Positions 28,231 through 41,257 of a stretch of 64,000 nucleotides of DNA are shown here, in pieces. How positions within the stretch are numbered: position 1 is the first letter of the stretch; each line of letters begins with the position of its first letter. Below the pieces are notes generated by a model, which saw only the letters and a list, made by a program, of their open reading frames with translations, made no database searches and was not told the origin of the DNA. Source of the stretch: Apostichopus japonicus (lineage: Eukaryota > Echinodermata > Holothuroidea > Aspidochirotida > Stichopodidae). The stretch lies in assembly GCF_037975245.1 (NCBI RefSeq), contig NC_092572.1:3573501-3637500 (forward strand), read 5' to 3'. The position numbers were made by a program, and so were the translations under genes.

Positions 28231-28610
28231 CTGCTCCCCCTCCCCCCCCCCCCTCCTTGCGTTGTTTCCCCTCTTTCATCCCTCTTCTCGTATCTCTCTT
28301 CTCCACCCTTTTCTATCTTTTTCCCTCTTTAGTTTATTCCCTACCCTTAATCCTCTCCTACCACTCGTCCTCCCCATGTTGGTTTCTTTCTTCTCTCCAT
28401 CTCTTGTCTACTTACCCCCTAACATAAATCTCTTTGTTCACCAGACAAAGTGAAATTAAACTCGAAAGGAAATTTTCTCTTTTTGTTCTCTTTTTTACTT
28501 TGTTGCTCATCTCTCTATCTCTCTCTTTTTCTCTTTTTCTTTTACTCAGTCTTTACAAGTTGTGCTTTGTCTTATACCTATTTCTCACTCTACCTTTCTC
28601 TCTGAAGAAC
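28231..28610. repeat. Pyrimidine-rich tract
   Basis: This is a strongly CT-rich strand-biased segment with a C run near 28240. It follows the Penelope-like coding fragment, just as a similar CT-rich tract (55020-55260) follows the copy at 54.8 kb, so it is probably part of that element's 3' region. Open frames through it are low-complexity artefacts. Confidence 0.6.
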
Positions 28611-28749
28611 AGTTTACAACTGACCACTGTCTCTAGAAACACACTACTCTGTAATTCAATACAATACATGCGAATTTTACATAACAAAAACAGAATGGTT
28701 GGGCAAATAATAGATTGCAATTTGAAAGCATTAGCCTATTACCTATTGT

Positions 28750-29140
28750 GACACTCCCTTTGTGATATATCTTATCACTTGTGTTCTCTGTACTGATATA
28801 CAATACATTGGCCAAACCTCCACTCCCTTTCGTTTACGACTTAATAATCACAAAAGCACAATCAGACTCAACAAAACCAGTTTTCCAGTGGCTGAACATT
28901 TTAATCTTCCGCAACACAATATCAACCGTCTCAAGTTTGCTATAATCCTGGGTAATTTGTCTGACCATAATAAAAGAAACTTGAAGGAAGTCGAATTTAT
29001 CCTTAAAGTACGTTCACACTGTCATGGTCTCAATAGGGACATGGCTTTTTTTCCGGGTTCAAGCACTTTGAACAGTCTGGGGCTTACGGTAGACTATTGT
29101 GATTTCAATCACTCTTTTTACGCCTGACGAAGGACCAGGG
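28750..29140 (+). mobile_element. Penelope-like element GIY-YIG endonuclease fragment
   Basis: An open stretch (28762-29127) translates to MIYLITCVLCTDIQYIGQTS followed by a conserved R-L-R...N-H-K region, VAEHFNLPQHNIN, a KEVEFILKVRSHCHGLN region and a stop. This is the GIY-YIG nuclease domain that Penelope-like retroelements carry after the reverse transcriptase; here GIY is replaced by YLI, as is usual in the group. The reverse transcriptase is missing, so the copy is 5' truncated. The left half of a hammerhead-like motif lies at 29120-29140. Confidence 0.8.
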
Positions 29141-29514
29141 CACCCGATACTCATAGCTAGTACAGTAACTACTGTTCATGTTCCACAACCGTGCATCAGC
29201 AAATACTGCTCTGTGTTCGTAACACGGTAACATGTGCTACAGGTGGAACAGTAATTACTGCAAGTTTTTTCTTACTGCAAATTTAATTTTTTTTAAATTG
29301 TAAATTTAATTTTAAAATTTTAAATATTATTTTTTTTTTTAATTACTGCAAATTTTCACCTGTCGGATTCGTAGTTCAACGTGTAACAGCTTTGCAGTAA
29401 TTGCTGTGCCACCTGTAACACATGTAACCGTGTTGCGAACACAGCGCAGTAGTTACTGATGCACGGTTGTGGAACATGAAGAGTAGTTACTGTACTAGCT
29501 ATGAGTATCGGGTG
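29141..29514. mobile_element. 374-bp long-inverted-repeat element (MITE), copy 1
   Basis: The ends are CACCCGATACTCATAGCTAG and its reverse complement, and the inverted repeats extend for over 100 bp on each side of an AT-rich centre. A longer relative lies at 62075-62682. No target-site duplication is seen here. The element interrupts the hammerhead-like motif of the Penelope fragment: joining the flanks restores a stem-loop GGAC-CAGG-GTCC directly followed by GAAA. Confidence 0.8.
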
Positions 29515-29599
29515 TCCGAAAATTTGTGTAGCGTGTAGTTATTTTTATTCTATTCTAAATATTATGTTGGGTTTAAAGGCATTACATGTTGTCTTCATC

Positions 29600-29617
29600 T
29601 TTTCTACAATATATATG

Positions 29618-29690
<73 letters not shown>

Positions 29691-29702
29691 ATATATATAT
29701 AT
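29600..29702. repeat. AT microsatellite
   Basis: An alternating AT tract with a few G and T interruptions (TATATGTATA). Open frames of alternating Tyr and Ile across it are artefacts. Confidence 0.9.
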
Positions 29703-30455
29703 CCGTGAGGAAGCATATGTGAAGAGTGAATATGATGCAATCTATCACTTGTTAAACACATTGATGAGTATCAGGGTGTAGAAATTCAAAACTTATAGCC
29801 GCATTATGTATTACACTTTGAACCTGATCAAAACGGTATCAGTATCAGTCAAAGTTTTTTGCCTTGTATTTGGAAAACAACCAAGACAGTTTCCTGACTA
29901 TGTTAACCGATAATTCCAGTATTTTTACGAACGCAGGACACAATGTTTTAGCCAGGGACACGAAATCGCTAAACTGCTTGCGTCCGACGAACGGATTTTT
30001 GTGTTGTTGTAGTTAAGAAACAAAACCCCAAGTACAAACACTTATAACTAGGCGAATGCAAAACATGACAGAACACATGATTATTGAATGAACATCTTTT
30101 TAACCATCTTTTCAAAAGTACACAAATATCTTCAAAATCCACAAGTTGTTATGTTTCAAGACAGAGCTAGCAACATTTGGATTACTGACATTTTTAAGCT
30201 AAGAGTTGCCTATGGTGCTTTCCAAATCTCCGGTGATTTGATTTGCTATATAATCCCTTACCCATTGTCTGCAGACATAATTGCATATACAGAGCTCAAT
30301 GAGCTCAGAGTATGTTCTTGAAGACAACTACCTGTAATGTTACTTCAACTGTGTACAGACACCAAAGTTTATGGTATAAGCAATCATATATGTGCACTCA
30401 AATATCATAACGTTAGGCGTTGTCAAAAGTAGCACTAAGTGTGTTTGCGTATTAG

Positions 30456-30587
30456 CGAGCCCAACTGACGGATCGTGCGTCTTTCACTTTCACAATTATT
30501 GTTAACACAATAAAAAAAACTATAATGAATAACTAATAATCATGTACAAAGTAAACACTTATTATAATAAACTCAAGTTTTATATTA
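30456..30587 (+). promoter_or_regulatory. Conserved promoter block of paralogue B (ISRE-like site and TATA-like motif)
   Basis: CTGACGGATCGTGCGTC is followed by TTTCACTTTC at 30482-30491, the exact complement of GAAAGTGAAA, a perfect GAAANNGAAA ISRE core. TTTATATTAA lies at 30578-30587. The ATG is 265 bp downstream of the ISRE-like site. Function is inferred from conservation across the array. Confidence 0.55.
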
Positions 30588-30746
30588 ACTACAATTAAGC
30601 TCAGTTTGCTTCACGGAAATGAAACTGTCATTTGCTTCCTGAAGGTAGCTATTGCCATTTTTCATAACAGTTTTATTCAACTACAAGATTTGTCTACAAT
30701 CCAACCAACGAAAACTTGCAAGAATCCTGAAACCTTAGACCTGCTT

Positions 30747-33700
30747 ATGGACGCGAAAATCTATTTAAAACAACTACCGCCTTACACAAGATGGTGGTTA
30801 TTCGCTCTCATAGTTTCGATATCGGGTATGTATAAACTCTAGGAACAAATCTATGAATCGCCTATATAGCTATATTCAGACAACTCAATTCAAATATTTG
30901 CATTATATTTCAATCAAAAAGGTTATTACGATTTCGCTGCTTTCAAACAAAATGGTATTGAATGAATAAAATTTATAAACCAGGAATGATTTCATGTTTC
31001 ATAGTTGATAAAAAAAGCCATCTCAAATACAATCTCCTTGTGACACTAAACATAATATAATCAAAGGTTCTTAAGTTTTTGCTTCAATTGCTAAGTTATT
31101 TTGCAAACAAATAATCTTTTAAAATAGAGTTAGTTCGTTAGTTAATGTGCTTGTTATTATTCAGTATCCTATTTCTGTAGTTATACATGAAGCACAAGTA
31201 TATGTTTATTTCAAATTGCAGTATCACTTAACGAAAGCACGGAAATACTGACAAAATTTGGTACCGTTGGGAGAATAGAAGTAAACTTCGACACGAGTGG
31301 ACATGTGCCAATAGTCACGTGGAATCTGCCGCAATCAACAACCTTTCGACACGATTTAAAAGTAGACAATGTAGTTAAGACGACTAAAGACTACACGTCT
31401 ACTGTTGCGGAAGACGGCGTGTTTGCTGCACTGGAGATTCACAATGTCAACTTTCTTGATGCTGGTACATATACCTGTCGTATGGATTTTTCGGACACAG
31501 GAAGATCGTCAGAAAGATCCATTCAAGTTACAGTTATTGGTGAGAACCAATATTTCCTAACCTATCACTATATAGTGTCAAACGCAACATAATTTCTTAA
31601 GTACTTTTCCACTTTTAAATAGCTTAATCAATAGTCAATTTGAACTTCACTTTTCTTTTTTAACAAATGAACAATCTTAGTATCTTTTGATCCCACAGGT
31701 TTTCCATCCGTGTCAATGAAAAATGGTGCCATGGAAAATGAGACTTTTTCAACTACATGTTGTATAAATGTATCCCTTACAGTAGAGGACACTATCACAT
31801 GGACTCTTAATCAAAATGGACCTCTTTTAATTGTGCAAGAAGTGAATTCGTATTCTCCAGCGGGAGTTATGAAACATATGTGTAGTGAGATTACCTTTGA
31901 AGTGCATCGCCGCTATCATCGTCAGTTGTTAAGGTGTTCGTTACGTACGGAGATGACTGTCTTCTCGGAAGTGGCAATAGACGTCCAATGTTAGTAAACT
32001 AATGTGCACCATACTTTGTATAATATTTCACAGTCATGCTCATGAAGATGAAAAAGCACGAAAATGAATTTTAATAGGCGTTTTCCAGATGTCTTAGAAG
32101 GTGTAAGTTTAGAAACTAAATACACCTATATGGTCATACTTGGAAATACACAATTAATACATTACTATGTCTTCTATTTCTTTGTAAAGAGGAATACGTC
32201 CATTTAATTTATATTGCTTTTGTAACGTAATTTTAGAGACACATTGTAATCGATATCATTAAATTCATAATTCATGCTAACTTTGCATTATCCCACTGAA
32301 TCAGTTTTTTTTCTTTTAACCAAATAATTGATTCCAATTGCGATGATGATTGGTAAATTCTTTTCCATGCGCTACACACATGATATATGTGTTTAACACG
32401 CTAATTCTGCATTATGTAAATACATCGCTTGTTTTATTTAAACCAAATCATTGATTCTCAAAAAGGTCGGTGATTGGTAAAATTGTTCATTTGTTTGCAA
32501 CGTAGTTCCAGCTTCAATCCGATACGCAGAGAACGGCTTACTTTACCTACCTTTGCACCAGTTTGCCAACGTATGCTGTATTTCTGAGGGTAACCCTAGA
32601 CCAAGTGTTGAATTACAATGGCTGTCAACAGAAGGATATTGGAATATCCTAACCAACGTTACTGAGTATGTTTATCATATAGAACCATTCACGTATTGGA
32701 CCTTCATGATACATGTGGCCGTGAGCCAACCTCTGCAAGTCAGATGCTTCGCTATCAACGAGATTCCTCCAGCTGCAACAACACAAGTATTGAATGTTGT
32801 AGCTAAATGTAAGTCTTGAAATATGAACAAGTAAGAAATCATAGAGGTGAATATATTACAATTTTAACACTAATTTGCATCAGTTGGTTTTGTTCTTCAT
32901 AGAACCGAAACTGTGTAAATATTTGTTCTCCACAGTTCTACAACTGGGCTTCAAAGTTTACGCCTGATTAAGGTTTCTTTATCAAGATGGACACTAAGAT
33001 ACTTTCGAAAAGAAGCTCTTAGTGAAGTGCTATCCTATGTCAATTTCTCTAAGAAAAATACTAACTTCTGTGAACTTCTGGCACCGATTTAACATTTGCA
33101 GCAAAGCATTTATGATATATTTTCATTTTTACTGTTTTGTAACAGATCCAGTTAGTGTACGTATGCTGAGCCTCTCAACTACGGTCCCCGACGGAAGTGA
33201 CATCATTATTGAGTGTCAGTCTGACGGATATCCTCCCCCTGATACAGTGTTAGTTATGATCCCGAACATGAATGGAACTGAGTGGACACATTTTCCCACC
33301 AAAGCTAAGATGAGCAACAAAAGCATTACTACTTGGAAGTTTGAGCTTAAAGGCCTTTCAATGAACTATTCTGGGGAATACCAGTGTGTGGCTAATAATT
33401 CAGAAGGATATGCGTTAAGTAAGACTATTGTAATAAATGGTAAGTTTGCCACTGTGCGTTTAATAAAGTATTTGGCCGGCAGTTTCACTAAAGCTCAAAT
33501 AATTTCAGAAATTGTTAACAATAAGACATAGTAGATTTCTTTCTTCAATTGTCATGTGAAAGTTAAGGTTTCACAGCTATCGCTTCAAATGACGTGATCT
33601 AATCCTTCTGAACCAAAATTAGCGGCCTGCTTAGTCACAGTTCCTCTGACCATAGTATTGTGTGTATTTTAATTGATCAATTATTGACTCCACTGAATAA

Positions 33701-35924
33701 TACGTACATCCCTTTGGTTGTTTGTTTTCTTTTGTAGTGACATCTAGGGTATATTTTTCACGAGAATTATTGGCAATCGTCATGTTAGCAGTTCTTGCTT
33801 TCATTTTTCTGGTGGCTCTGCTTATACAAATATTAAAAAGTAAGTACATCATAATCATGGTTTTACTTTAAGCTATGTATTATGCAGAATTGAACAATGG
33901 AACATCGACAAACACTTACAACTATATTCACTTCGTTTTACAAAAGTTTAACAAACTGTTACAGCAGGTAAAATAAAGTTATTTAAAAACAGTAATCAAG
34001 CCTTTATGCTTTATGTCATTGAAATGCATGTTTATTTACCGAAGCTATTGTCCAATGGAGATTTAAAGAGAACAATGCTTCAAATTGAAAGTGCATGTTA
34101 GTAGTATGGTTTATAAATTTAATATCCAACTCAAAACTAGTCTTATTATCTTTTCAGACAGACCCGATAAAAGTTGTGTATTCTCTTCCGAACGTGAAAG
34201 GTATATATATTATTGAAATATACAAAAAAAACCTATCCTTTTTAACTTAGCAAATTATAGCTTTAACCATTTTCCTACATCCGCCGTTACTAATCGGGAA
34301 TACAGCAGGTAATGTATTCGAGAAATGCACAAATCCAGAAACAGTTATTGTCAATTCCCAAAAGAGAAACCTTTTCCATCCAATAGAAGTTAAGTGTTTG
34401 TTTCTTGATGGAACTGTTTGCATGCATTTACGACTGAACAGTAACTACAAATCTGCTGAATGAAGAGATATTCTACAATACATAGCACGTTAGCTTAGCA
34501 CATTAAATATTGTACTATACCAAGTGCGTTTTCATAGCACACGTCAATGGCCGTTATGTCATTTCACTGTATCGCTGTACGTCTTGACATAAACGCATCG
34601 GTTTGTGTTGCTTACCAACTATGTCCTTGCGTCAGATCGTTTTGCTGTATGCTGAAGAAGGCATATCGAGGGAAAGATATTCGTTTTTGCAATTGTAGTT
34701 TTTATGAGGTTTTGATTCTACTTTAATTGTAAGTTAAAGGTATTTTTGCATATTTTGCATTTCTCAAATATATTTGGTAGCTTTGCTGTTAGCTTAAGTT
34801 TACACTGCAGTTTAATTTTAAATGGTGTAAGATTTCCAAGCATAGCGTAGTTGTCATGATCATTAGGAAACTAATATAGCTGGTGATAGTATATACGATT
34901 AACTTTTATGAAACCTATTTTCCTGTCTTTCTTTCTCTTTATTCTTTTTATTTAACTTTTCTGTCCTTTTAGATTTCAGAATAAAGAGAGCAACAGTGAG
35001 AATGACAAGAACGAAAGACAACAAAGTGAGTTATATCACAATAATACCCTGGAGGCATGTAAAGCAGATGTTTTCTTTACTAACAATCTATAGAATGCCA
35101 ATTTTAACATGTAAAACTCTGGTTTGAGCTCTTTTGATGTGGACGTTTTGATTATCTTATTTTTAATGACGTTAGAAGCTTTATATCAGGTATCCTAACA
35201 ATATAAGTATTGCTACCCAAATGAGTACTTGGACAATATTAATAAAATTAAAATTCTGTTTCTTTTTCGTCTTCAAATCTCCTGATACAGAAACGTATAT
35301 TGCTATAATTCCTCATTTTGCTTAATATTTCGTATCGTTGTATTTTCGTCCATGCACTCTACAGGCACTCATTGTTACGCGGCCACTGATCCTAGATATG
35401 ATTGGTATGTAACTCCCTTTGCTACTTAAATCTTTCCTTAAGAATCTAAGATTTACCCAAAAAAAGTATGTTACAATATTCTCCTTGAAAGTTTTAATAA
35501 TATATTATTTCAACTAACAGAAATAGAGGTGTAGAGTTTGTTCCGGAAGCTTACCAAAATTTAACATTTAAGAATTACCATTAGCCATTTCTGTAATGAT
35601 ATAATGTATTTAATGCATTGGAATAGTAGACATACATAAAAATATATAAATATATATTTCTTTCTCTGCACATTCAACATTAGCTTAACATTATGTTAAT
35701 AATAATATAGTATAATTAATATACGTAGTATTAGCAAACGTTCTTGATGTGTTCATGAAACCTTAACTATCAGTGAATCATGTTTGTCATGCTTTCTTTT
35801 TTCATTTTTTTGTATTTCCAGCTGTGATGAGGACAATAATTGGGAAAATGAGCCCGGTCCCTTCGTCGATTGTGTCGACGATTATTTGCCTGGGAATGAA
35901 TACTTTGTTCTAAATAAGGATTAG
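30747..35924 (+). CDS. Paralogue B: four-Ig-domain type I membrane receptor (10 coding exons, intact)
   Basis: Exons: 30747-30825, 31222-31539, 31699-31989, 32506-32808, 33146-33439, 33738-33839, 34158-34200, 34973-35025, 35365-35404, 35822-35924, summing to 1626 nt (541 aa) in one frame. The layout equals that of A: signal peptide (MDAKIYLKQL...LFALIVSIS), Ig1 to 132 (single Cys), Ig2 to 229, Ig3 to 330, Ig4 to 428, TM exon to 462 (LLAIVMLAVLAFIFLVALL), 79-residue tail. The tail ends DDYLPGNEYFVLNKD, so the YxxM of A is replaced by a YxxL (YFVL). The exon 3 donor is GTTAGT; reading through it gives an immediate TAG. AATAAA lies 5 bp after the stop. A longer upstream in-frame ATG at 30606 is not conserved in A, so MDAK was kept as the start. 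Confidence 0.82.
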
Positions 35925-37320
35925 CAGCAATAAAAACAATTTAGCTCTTTCAAATTCTTTAAAATACAGCCAGCTTGTACAATGTTGAAAAAAAAATGTC
36001 ACATATACTATACTGTCGTATCATACCAGGTTTCAAAGTACTATCACTGATAGTTCGAACAGTTCCTGAACCTTTATCTAATAGAAAAATTATATCCATT
36101 ACGCTACTTCTGTCGGCAAAAGTAAAAGTGTTTTGAAACATAATATGAAAAGAAACAGTGTATACAAAAGTGATCGCAAACACATAAAGGAAAGGAATAT
36201 GAATTACAAATTACATCGAATAGCAAATACTTTTGTTTGTGTGTGTTCTTCTTGTAATGTGCAATCTTATTGAAGGTGCTATTATTGCCATAACAATTAA
36301 ACGTGATGCTTGGATACTTGAAAGTTTAATAACAACATTGCATTCTATTTTATTTCACAATGTTTACGTATTTAACTTCCGTTTGCTCCTTTCCCATGCA
36401 AAAAATGACCATAAGATGAAACAGTAACACATAAATATTAGTTGTATATATGCAATATATGCACTGCACTCCATTGTCCTTCATTATTCGGTTAACTTTT
36501 TTATTTGCTGGAAATAATATTACAATTAATTAATGTAATGGAAATTATTTATAAAAAGGAACTGTGTTCGTTCGTTCATGAAAGCATCTTCAGAATGCCA
36601 TCACTTTCAGAAACACCTTTTGAGAAAGTTTACGCCGAGAACAAAATATCACAAACTGATTGCCTGAAACGATTATATTTGGTAGAAATGTTAAGATATA
36701 TTTCAAACATTTATTGGTATGATCGGGATCATTGAGAATACTTTCCATTTTGTAACTTCTGGTTTGTCACTAATGATTTACTATAGTAAAGATTTTACAC
36801 GTTCCATAGAACATGATATGTTTTATAGAAACAAAGAGTACCAGCACAATCTCCACTATAAATATATACACTTTGGTCTCTGTGTTGTCTATTGTATGTT
36901 GTATTTATTAACCACGACCTCACATTATTATGTTATGTTTGCTTTTATTTTCATTATTGAATTTCCTTCTAAGCATGGAAGTGTAGCAGCAATATCACAT
37001 TGACAACTAACACACACTGCAAACCTGTACAAATTGAAAACAATCGTTTAAGACAGTTCTAGGTTAAGGAATATTTATAGAGATGATCAAAATATATAGG
37101 GGTATCCTCCAGAAGAATGTAAGAACATGCAACGATGACCAAAATGAAATGTAGGAAATGTCTATTATTTATTTCCAAATTTATTATCTTCTCGAAATAT
37201 TTGCTCATTTTCTCGAAATATCGAGAAATACATTTTGTTTCACAATCTCGTCTTGGTTTTCTTTACCACTTATGACTTTGAAGTGCCATTTTTTTAATCT
37301 AGATCCCCTAATGGGAACAA
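35925..37320 (+). other. 3' flank of paralogue B, part of the tandem duplication unit
   Basis: Collinear with 26191-27500 downstream of A, including the conserved stretch around 36780-37030. No gene is supported. Small open frames (36505-36735, 36719-37003) have partial counterparts after A but no recognisable domain. Confidence 0.55.
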
Positions 37321-37324
37321 TATA

Positions 37325-39134
37325 AGGCGCGTATCCAGGGGGGTGTTGGGGGCGCGCGCCCCCGGGTAAGAAAAAGAGGATAGAAAAAAGAGAAGAAAAA
37401 AGGGATAAAAGAGGGGGGAAAGAGGAGGAAGGAGAGGAAGGAAGGGAAAAGAAAAAGAAGAAAGAGAGAAAAAAGGAGAAAATGAGGGAGTAAAAGAAAA
37501 ACGCCAAGACACCGGAAGAGAACGAGGAACAGTGACATCATCACAGCGCTGATCCCTATTATATACACATGGCCGGGTAGCCAGTGACGGATCGAGGATT
37601 TCGGAAGAGGCGTGCGCCTCACCCTACCCTTATACCGACAACTCCATTTTTGACGTTTCCATTTTCCTCTCTCACTAATGTATCTATATATAAACTAAAT
37701 ATGGTCTATCATAACGCGTGTGTGTGTATGGACGCCTAAACAATTGTGCTATGAAACCAACTGTGGCAGGTTTCGACCGAGTCGTCGGGGAACATGACGC
37801 ATTTTGGGAAGGGGCGACCGCCCCCCCCCCCCGAGCATATTTTTTTTATGATTTTATGATATCGCTAGTAATTCCAAAATAGAAAAAGGTTGAAGTGTCA
37901 TTTCTAGCGATCTGGGAGGCATTTTCGGTCAAAATTTCCTTGTACGCTTCGCGCCAACTCGTGGTGGCGCTACGCTTAGATAGTTTGCCTACAGGCTTCG
38001 CCCCTCCCTTGGCGCGCCTGTTCGAATTTGGAAAGCAAACAGCAGATATCACATCATATCAGTGAGCATGAAAATGGTGTAGTCATAGGAACCCAATTTG
38101 ATTTTGGGGGCTGTAACGATTAGCCCGAAAAATATCACCGCGCGTTCAACATGTTAATGTCAATGTCATAAGAGCAAGCATCGGTTATTACATCGCATGA
38201 CATCGTGTACCGTACTGTCCGTTGAAATTGAGCAGTATTCAGCGGGAAAATGTAAACAACGAAATGTCTTATGCAGATGGAGAAACAGCACGGTGGTCCG
38301 ATTGTCTCAAATTCTCTTTTACATTAGTAATGGCGAATAAGTCGGCCAAGCTTAGAACTTTATTTTAATTATCAAGGAGATATTTTTTAAACTATTCATT
38401 TCCTTTAGCTACATCATTGCAATTTATTTTTCTTTCAGTAGGAGCCCCCTCGCCTCCTACGCCTATCTGTTTAGTGTTCGGTCTCGGAAATACCTCGTAT
38501 TTTTTTATTTCCTTCAACCAAGTTTGATAATAGCCGTTATAAGAGGGGTTAATATTTGTACACCAATAAATCAACTGTGACTGAATTTTCGAAAATTTCC
38601 TTACCAACATTCTTCATCATACTTCCCTCTACTCGTGTAATTTTGACCGGTCTGTTAGAGGTTCAAGGAGGTTTTTCTATATTGGCTGTCCATAGATGAC
38701 ATTTTTTGTATTATGGGTATGTTTTGAAGTGAGTTTATTCACGGCAAATGTGAAGTTTCAAATTCTGAACAAATAATGGGCTCAAAACCTTGAAAAGTGG
38801 GGCTGTCGTGTATGGTGGGCCGCGACGATATAGAATCACCTACAAAAGCAATGATCCACAGGAGATGCGATGAGGTAGAACATGATGTGTGACTGTTGAA
38901 AATCTTCAAAAAGGTTATGGATGGAAAAAAAAACTATTGGGAAATACTTGGTTTTCAGGCAAAAGTGTACAACTGGTTGGTTATTTTCAAGCCTGAAAAG
39001 TGCCATTTCCGGTGATTTGGGTGGTATTAAAACCAGAAATTTTCTTGTACGATGCGCGCCAACCAATGATGGCGCTCCGCTTAGATAGTAATTCGTGCCC
39101 CCCCCCCGGGTTAGAAAATCCTGGATACGCCCCT
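37325..39134. mobile_element. Composite insertion with GGCGTATCCAGG inverted ends
   Basis: The left end GGCGCGTATCCAGG and the right end (inverted) CAGGGGCGTATCCAGG mark an insertion of about 1.8 kb absent from the equivalent place after A. Inside are a purine-rich tract (37365-37500) and poly-C runs. Two related direct repeats sit near 37880-37990 and 38990-39095, sharing CTTGTACG, CGCGCCAAC-like and GGCGCT stretches. No transposase was recognised, so nested non-autonomous elements are likely. Confidence 0.5.
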
Positions 39135-39184
39135 GAATATATATGGGAAGGAGTGGGAAACCCTTGAGAGGTCAGTCCCATTCT

Positions 39185-40980
39185 GGCGTAGATCCAGTGG
39201 GGAGCTTCACATAAAACTCGTAGAGGCAGGAGTATTAGTATACGGTTATGACCTGATTATAGACCTAATTGTAAAACTAATTTATAGTATGATAGTATTG
39301 GACCTCAAAGGGCTTTTATTCTGGCTGATGGGCCTCAACCTGCCCCCTCCCCTCCCGCCACCCACCAACCTGACAGTCGTCTTATCGATACCAATTGTAT
39401 AAAAATTGCACTTGTATAGTATTTTCACAATTTTGCATAGCATTTTGCGAGGCGGTCCGGATAAATTGTTCCGCGGAAAGTGACCATTTTCAAGACATTT
39501 GTTCATAAACCACAGGCTTTATTGTATGCAACTTTAATTGAAGACAGTATGGAGGGATTAACAAAAAATAGACCAATTAAATTGGACATTCTTTCGAAGT
39601 TTACTACGAGGCCATGGTACAACCTGTATTTTCTTTGTATTTTAGTGTTGTATGACCTTTAATATAGATAGCCAGGTCATCCAATCTCAAAATTTATACT
39701 AGTTTGTACTGTACAGTTTACACAAAATTTCATGGTTATCCATAGGGACATACAGGTGAAGAGTTAGTATATTGCAATATATAACTTGTCAAACACATTG
39801 GTGAGTTTCAGGTTGTGGGAATTCAAAAATAAAAGCCATGTTATGTGTTCCATTTCCAACTTGCCCAAAACGTTTACAACGTTTAAAAATGTTTACAATA
39901 AATTGGCAAATCTACTAAATCTTAATAAAAAAGTGAAGACTGTGTCTTTCGTATTGTCTTTTTTATTGTTTTTAGAAATACTTTTGCAGAAATACACACG
40001 CTCAAAACTCACAATAATGTAGAAAATAACAAGATACAACATAAATGTCTTTCAATCCTACAGGTGCTTTATTGTAAACAAATACAATCATAACAATCAC
40101 ACGTTGTGATTCTTCCATACAAAACTAGCGACATTAAGAGTACTGAGATGTTCATACTAAAAATAGTCTTTTCCAACTTTCTCTCACCTATTGTTCGCAA
40201 ACATTCTGGCAACTACAACGCTCAAGAAGCACAGAGTATGTTATCGAAGAAAAAGTACTTGTAAAATTACTTCAACTGTGTAGAGACAGTGAAGTTGTGT
40301 TACAGGCTATTATATGTTTGCACGCAAATATCATAACATTAGGCCTTGTCACAAGTCCAGACGACAACGCTTGTGGTTTTACTATCACGTGATATCTGAA
40401 TCGTTGTTTCGATTACAAATGCCATGAGTTGGGACAATTTATCAATTATTCGAGAAGCTAACATCTCCGATGCCGAAAAAGATTTTCCATCAAACAATAT
40501 GTTATTTTTCTCCTTTGAGAATTGTTAAGGTGAACTGTGCATTCATACCACTACCAGTAATTTCTTCGTTGCAAACTTGCGTAAATTCAACTAGAATGTT
40601 GTTCTTGTGCTACGTTAGTGTGTAAACTATATCACACATATTAATGTAGCTACTGAAGCGGGAGTGTTTAATTTACATTGCGTCAATAGCTATTTATATA
40701 TTGTAATACAAAAGGGGTCGGAACTGGCCGAGATTAGGTTTACTTGATTGTAGTGAACGGAAAAGTAAAAACGCGCTAAAATTGAATAAAATCAATAATC
40801 AATCACTTTTATACTCTTTTCTGTCACCAAAGAAAGGCGGTATTCAAAACACAAACACGGATGGAGCCCCTTTAATTGCTTTCATAAATCCACACAACGA
40901 ATGTTTCTTGTTAGAAGGTCACTTTCTTAGTATGATATGTTGATATTACTTATTGTTTTCTAACCCAAGTTGCCGTCGTA
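39185..40980. other. Intergenic sequence between paralogues B and C
   Basis: Positions 39185-39305 resume homology with 27480-27605 after A, showing the duplicated unit continues past the composite insertion. From about 40050 on, the sequence matches the 5' flanks of B, D and E. A block at 40713-40770 (GGGTCGGA...) recurs at 47748 and 55988. No gene is supported. Confidence 0.5.
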
Positions 40981-40993
40981 TTACTGTGATTTA

Positions 40994-41020
40994 CTGACGG
41001 ATCGTGCTTCTTTGACTTTC
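40994..41020 (+). promoter_or_regulatory. Conserved promoter block of paralogue C (imperfect ISRE-like site)
   Basis: CTGACGGATCGTGCTTC is followed by TTTGACTTTC at 41011-41020, which is GAAAGTCAAA on the other strand, one mismatch from GAAANNGAAA. The TATA-like motif is degraded (ATCAATATTAAG near 41095). The ATG is 247 bp downstream of the ISRE-like site. Confidence 0.4.
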
Positions 41021-41257
41021 AGAACCATTGTAATTTACATGAACTATTATAATTAAGTCATGTAAAAAGTAAAGGATTAATAATAAAAGTCAAGATCAAT
41101 ATTAAGAACAATGGATTTCAGTTTGCTTAACAGGAAAGACACTCCCATTTGCTTCCTGGGGGCAGCTATTGCCTTTTGTTCAGAACAGTTTTATTTAGCG
41201 TCAAGATTTGTCTTCAGTTTAACCAACACAATTTTGCGAGAATCCTACAACCTATTT

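Noticed and set aside
28029-28751. Overlapping plus frames rich in Ser, Leu, Phe and Pro
   Set aside because: Only the first part is real, a Penelope fragment. The rest is a pyrimidine-rich tract.
30606-30746. Longer N-terminus for paralogue B from an upstream in-frame ATG
   Set aside because: The upstream stretch is open in B and C but shifted in A and not open in D. The MDxK start directly before the hydrophobic core is the conserved one.
37205-37622. Overlapping minus open frames rich in Ser, Phe and Pro
   Set aside because: They cross a low-complexity purine-rich tract inside a transposon cluster and lack any conserved domain.
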